33,574 nucleotides of DNA from Vicinamibacteria bacterium. Lineage in GTDB: Bacteria; Acidobacteriota; Vicinamibacteria; Vicinamibacterales; UBA8438. The position numbers and the translations under genes were made by a program. Within the stretch, counting starts at the first letter, position 1. Each line of letters opens with the position of its first letter. The notes under the pieces are model-generated. The model ran no database searches. It saw only the letters and a list, made by a program, of their open reading frames with translations, and was not told where the DNA came from. The stretch covers positions 1 to 33,574 of the forward strand of contig JAJEEU010000026.1 of NCBI GenBank assembly GCA_022820825.1, given 5' to 3'. Of this stretch, positions 30,972-33,574 are shown piece by piece.

Positions 30972-32741
30972 ATGTGCGAGAGGCGGTTGAATTCAGGGCG
31001 TCCGCTTGCGCTCGCGGCGGCGTTGCTGCTGGGCGCGGCGCCCGGCATCGCGGCGGCGCAGTCCGCGGATGGGTTTGCACCGGTCACCGACGCGGTGCTC
31101 CAGGATCCCGCGCCAGAAGACTGGCTCATGTGGCGGCGGACGCTCGACGGCTGGGGTTACAGCCCGCTCGACCAGATCGATCGAGACAACGTCGATGAGC
31201 TGCGGATGGTCTGGTCGCGCGCTTTGACCGCGGGGCGCCAGCAGGGCACGCCGCTCGTGTACGGCGGCGTGATGTACATGCCGAACCCGCGCGACGTCAT
31301 CCAGGCGTACGACGCCGCCACCGGCGACCTGCTGTGGGAGTACCGCCGCGACCGGCCCGAGGATCTGACCGAGTACATCATCACCCCGCTTTCCGAGGGG
31401 AACCGCAACCTCGCGATCCACGGCAACCTGATCATCGACACGAGCACCGACGGCTACGTATTCGCCATCGACGCCGCCACCGGCCGGCTGGCGTGGGAGA
31501 CGCGCATCCTCGATTACAAGGTGCATCCCGCCCACCAGACGTCCGGCCCGATCATCGCCAACGGCAAGGTCGTCTCCGGGCGCGGGTGCATTCCAAGGGC
31601 CGGCCCCGAGGCGTGCGTGATCACCGCCCACGACGCGCGGACCGGGGCGGAGCTGTGGCGCACGCGGATGGTCCCCGCGCCCGGCGAGCCGGGCGACGAG
31701 ACCTGGGGCGGCGTGCCGTTCGAGCAGCGGCGGCACGTGGGTGCGTGGATGGTTCCCAGCTACGACCCCGAGTTGAACCTGGTCTACGTGGGCACCTCGG
31801 TTACTTCGCCTACCCCGAAGTTCATGCTGGGCGGCCGCGACCTCGAGCACCTGTACCACAACTCGACGCTGGCGCTCGACGCCGACACCGGGGACATCGT
31901 CTGGTACTACCAGCACCTGACCGACCACTGGGATCTCGACCACCCGTTCGAGCGCATCCTGGTCGACACGGCCGTGGCGCCCGACGCCGGTGCGGTCGAC
32001 TGGATCAACCCGCGCCTGCGGCCGGGCGAGCGGCGGCGGGTCGTCACCGGCATTCCGGGCAAGACCGGCGTGGTCTACACGCTCGACCGGGCTACCGGGG
32101 AGTTCCTGTGGGCGACGCCGACGATCGCGCAGAACGTCATCAGCCACATCGACGGCGCCACCGGCGCGGTTGCGGAAAACTCGGAGGTCGTCTTCAGCGC
32201 CACCGGCCAGCAGGTGACGGTCTGCCCCTCGTGGTACGGCGGCAAGGACTGGGAAGCCGGCGCCTACAGTCCGCTGACCAACGCGATGTACATGCCGCTG
32301 CGCAATACCTGCGCACAGCAGATGTCCGTACCGTATGAAGAGAATCCGTTCCTCGCCGTGACGCAGCGGGAGGAGCTGGCGCCGGGCGTCGAAGAGCTCG
32401 GCATGGTGCTGGCCATCTCGGCCGAGACGGGCGAGAACCTGTGGCGCCACGACCAGCGGGCCGCCACCACGTCGCTCGCGGCCACCGGCGGCGGACTGGT
32501 GTTCGGCGGCGACGCGAACGGGCGCTTCCGGGCCCATGACCACGAGACCGGCGCCGTGCTGTGGGAGATCAACCTCGGCTCGCCGGTCACCGGCTTCCCG
32601 GTCACATACGCCGTCGACGGCCGCCAGTACGTCGCCGCGAGCACCGGCAACACGGGCACGACCAATGCCCAGATCCGCCTGACCCCGGAGCTGCGGCCGA
32701 GCGCCGGCAACACCCTGTTCGTGTTTGCTCTAGCCGAGTGA
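30972..32741 (+). CDS. PQQ-dependent dehydrogenase-like quinoprotein, exported (copy 2)
   Basis: A 589-residue paralog of 20968-22749, similar over its whole length. Both share VTDAVLQDPAPxDWLMWRRT, WGYSPLDQIDRDNV, the HPAHQTSGPIIA block, GEPGDETWGxVP, PKFMLGG and ITYA/VTYAxxGRQYV. Signal peptide 1-29 (ending AAAQSA). Propeller W-motifs have the same AxDxxTGxxxW form. The active-site segment HLTDHWDLDHPF has D321 and D323. As in copy 1 there is no adjacent Cys-Cys pair and no CxxCH, so it needs an external electron acceptor such as a cytochrome c. It lies between the PON-like gene and the small tail-anchored protein (34-base gap). Two diverged copies in one neighbourhood suggest different substrates or metals. 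Confidence 0.88.
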   Translation: MCERRLNSGRPLALAAALLLGAAPGIAAAQSADGFAPVTDAVLQDPAPEDWLMWRRTLDGWGYSPLDQIDRDNVDELRMVWSRALTAGRQQGTPLVYGGVMYMPNPRDVIQAYDAATGDLLWEYRRDRPEDLTEYIITPLSEGNRNLAIHGNLIIDTSTDGYVFAIDAATGRLAWETRILDYKVHPAHQTSGPIIANGKVVSGRGCIPRAGPEACVITAHDARTGAELWRTRMVPAPGEPGDETWGGVPFEQRRHVGAWMVPSYDPELNLVYVGTSVTSPTPKFMLGGRDLEHLYHNSTLALDADTGDIVWYYQHLTDHWDLDHPFERILVDTAVAPDAGAVDWINPRLRPGERRRVVTGIPGKTGVVYTLDRATGEFLWATPTIAQNVISHIDGATGAVAENSEVVFSATGQQVTVCPSWYGGKDWEAGAYSPLTNAMYMPLRNTCAQQMSVPYEENPFLAVTQREELAPGVEELGMVLAISAETGENLWRHDQRAATTSLAATGGGLVFGGDANGRFRAHDHETGAVLWEINLGSPVTGFPVTYAVDGRQYVAASTGNTGTTNAQIRLTPELRPSAGNTLFVFALAE

Positions 32742-32775
32742 ACGGCCCAGGCCGCCACAGGAGGTACGTACCGCC

Positions 32776-33294
32776 ATGACGACAGCTGAGAATCAGATGT
32801 GTCCGCCAACCGCTCTCACGACGCCGCGCCGTGTCGGCATACCCGCCGCCGCCCTCTTGGCGGTCCTGCTGTTCGGGCTCGCAGCATCGGACGTAGGCGC
32901 CCAGGAGGAACCGATGGTTCTGCAGGGCCTCGTCGTATCCGACGGCAGCCTCGCGTTCGGCGGGTTGTCCACGACGGAGTGCTTCGCCGTCTCGGAACTG
33001 AATGTTGGCGGCGTGATGGTCACCGTCCATGAGTCGCATTGGCAGAGAAGGGCCACGGCAAGCGCCGCGTGGGAGGACATGCCGGGCACGGTAGAGACGG
33101 GACGGGTGTGTCCTCTGTCGCCGGAGGAACCCGGCGACTACCGGATGATCATCGACGGGACCATCGATGGCGATCGGGGACTGTACCGCAGCAACGTCTT
33201 CACGAAGACCGCGGTGCCCGTCCTGCCCGGCGTTGCCGCCGTGTGGCTCGCGCTGCTGCTGGCCGGCCTGCTGCTGCGCGCGCGGCCAAGATAG
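32776..33294 (+). CDS. Small exported protein with a C-terminal sorting-like tail
   Basis: A 172-residue protein. A signal peptide with a long N-region (hydrophobic about 22-38, ending VGAQEE) is followed by a short beta-rich domain of about 100 residues with two cysteines (C69, C112). The C-terminus is VPVLPG (147-152), a hydrophobic stretch of about 15 residues and a basic end RARPR. This tripartite tail resembles PEP-CTERM/IPTL-type sorting signals or a simple membrane anchor. The domain itself is not recognised. CAGGAGG lies 11 bases before the ATG. It is the last gene of the run with the quinoprotein, and may tether or assist it at the membrane. Confidence 0.75.
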   Translation: MTTAENQMCPPTALTTPRRVGIPAAALLAVLLFGLAASDVGAQEEPMVLQGLVVSDGSLAFGGLSTTECFAVSELNVGGVMVTVHESHWQRRATASAAWEDMPGTVETGRVCPLSPEEPGDYRMIIDGTIDGDRGLYRSNVFTKTAVPVLPGVAAVWLALLLAGLLLRARPR

Positions 33295-33339
33295 AACATA
33301 AACCACTTGTTATGAGCAACTTGAGAGGACAAAACCGCC

Positions 33340-33574
33340 TCACCCGTCGTTCTCGGCCGCCTTCGTTTCCTCCACGAGGCTCAGCGTCACGCGTAGCGTG
33401 GCGCCGTGGCCGATGCCGTCGCTGAGCGGCCGGATGCTTCCGCCCGACCCGATCACGAAGTTCGCGGCGGAGTGCAGGCCCAGTCCGCTTCCGTCCTTCT
33501 TGGTCGTGTAGCCGGCGTTGAACACCGAGCGGAAGCAGGACGGGTCGATGCCGATCCCGTTGTCGGCGACATCG
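33340..33574 (-). CDS. Sensor histidine kinase, C-terminal fragment (HATPase domain)
   Basis: Only the last 77 residues or so lie in the window; the rest continues past the right edge. The frame reads DVADNGIGIDPSCFRSVFNAGYTTKKDGSGLGLHSAANFV, which contains the G1 box (DNGIGI), the F-box region (VFNAGYTTK) and the G2 box (GSGLGLH) of the ATP-binding domain of histidine kinases. GGSIRPLSDGIGHGATLRVTLSL then forms the closing strand (GxGATLRVTL). The YTTKKDGSGLGLH form is typical of NtrB/FixL-like kinases. It is convergent with 32776-33294, 45 bases apart. What it senses is not visible. Confidence 0.88.
   Translation of the reverse strand, partial: DVADNGIGIDPSCFRSVFNAGYTTKKDGSGLGLHSAANFVIGSGGSIRPLSDGIGHGATLRVTLSLVEETKAAENDG

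Noticed and set aside
33297..33314. CATAA/TTATG inverted repeat between the convergent genes as a terminator
   Set aside because: The stem is only five A/T-rich base pairs with no T-run, too weak to call.

Overview
The window is high-GC bacterial chromosome, densely packed with genes for exported proteins. The gene families suggest an Acidobacteriota of the Vicinamibacteria type, possibly marine. These families are DUF1592/DUF1552 pairs with planctomycete-type cytochrome domains, quinoprotein beta-propellers, DUF3604, exported ankyrin proteins, Tat-exported hydrolases and a Sec-containing TlpA-like protein. The taxonomy is inferred from this mix of families; there is no rRNA or other marker gene. 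No rRNA, tRNA, CRISPR array, insertion sequence or prophage was seen. No stretch longer than about 300 bases lacks a gene; the longest gap, 378-627, holds a promoter for the leftmost gene.

Layout. 1-377 (-) is the N-terminus of a DUF1592-type cytochrome protein cut by the window edge. 628-9022 (+) runs through a CBS-pair protein, a DUF3604 protein, a small possible truncated antitoxin, and a tight four-gene run: cytochrome c/copper-monooxygenase-like fusion, GQEVVPAYEGWE partner protein, TlpA-like selenoprotein and S9 peptidase. 9047-13710 (-) carries a second copy of the fusion/partner module, followed by a small cytochrome c and a cytochrome/streptogramin-lyase-like propeller. 13822-19797 (-) is a DUF1592 - DUF1552 - ankyrin - SDR operon behind a near-consensus promoter. 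19934-27216 (+) contains a secreted conserved protein, a quinoprotein, a Tat-type dienelactone hydrolase, DUF1214, a sulfotransferase and an SDR. 27309-28709 (+) is a third, solitary copy of the fusion. 28740-29822 (-) is an epoxide-hydrolase-like protein with an apparently leaderless promoter. 29920-33294 (+) has an SMP-30/paraoxonase-like propeller, a second quinoprotein and a small protein with a sorting-like C-terminal tail. 33340-33574 (-) is the C-terminus of a histidine kinase.

How it fits together. Most products carry signal peptides and redox centres: c-type heme (CxxCH), probable copper sites, a probable PQQ-type propeller fold, or selenocysteine. The picture is a periplasmic oxidation apparatus for organic substrates, with paralogous expansion: three cytochrome/Cu fusions, two partner proteins, two quinoproteins and two DUF1592 proteins. 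Hydrolases (epoxide hydrolase, dienelactone hydrolase, PON-like lactonase, S9 peptidase) could feed or follow the oxidation steps. The substrates are unknown.

The strongest unusual observation is an in-frame TGA at 6208-6210. It sits exactly at the redox-active position of a thioredoxin-fold protein, the reading frame stays open and protein-like for 214 codons beyond it, and a hairpin lies directly downstream.
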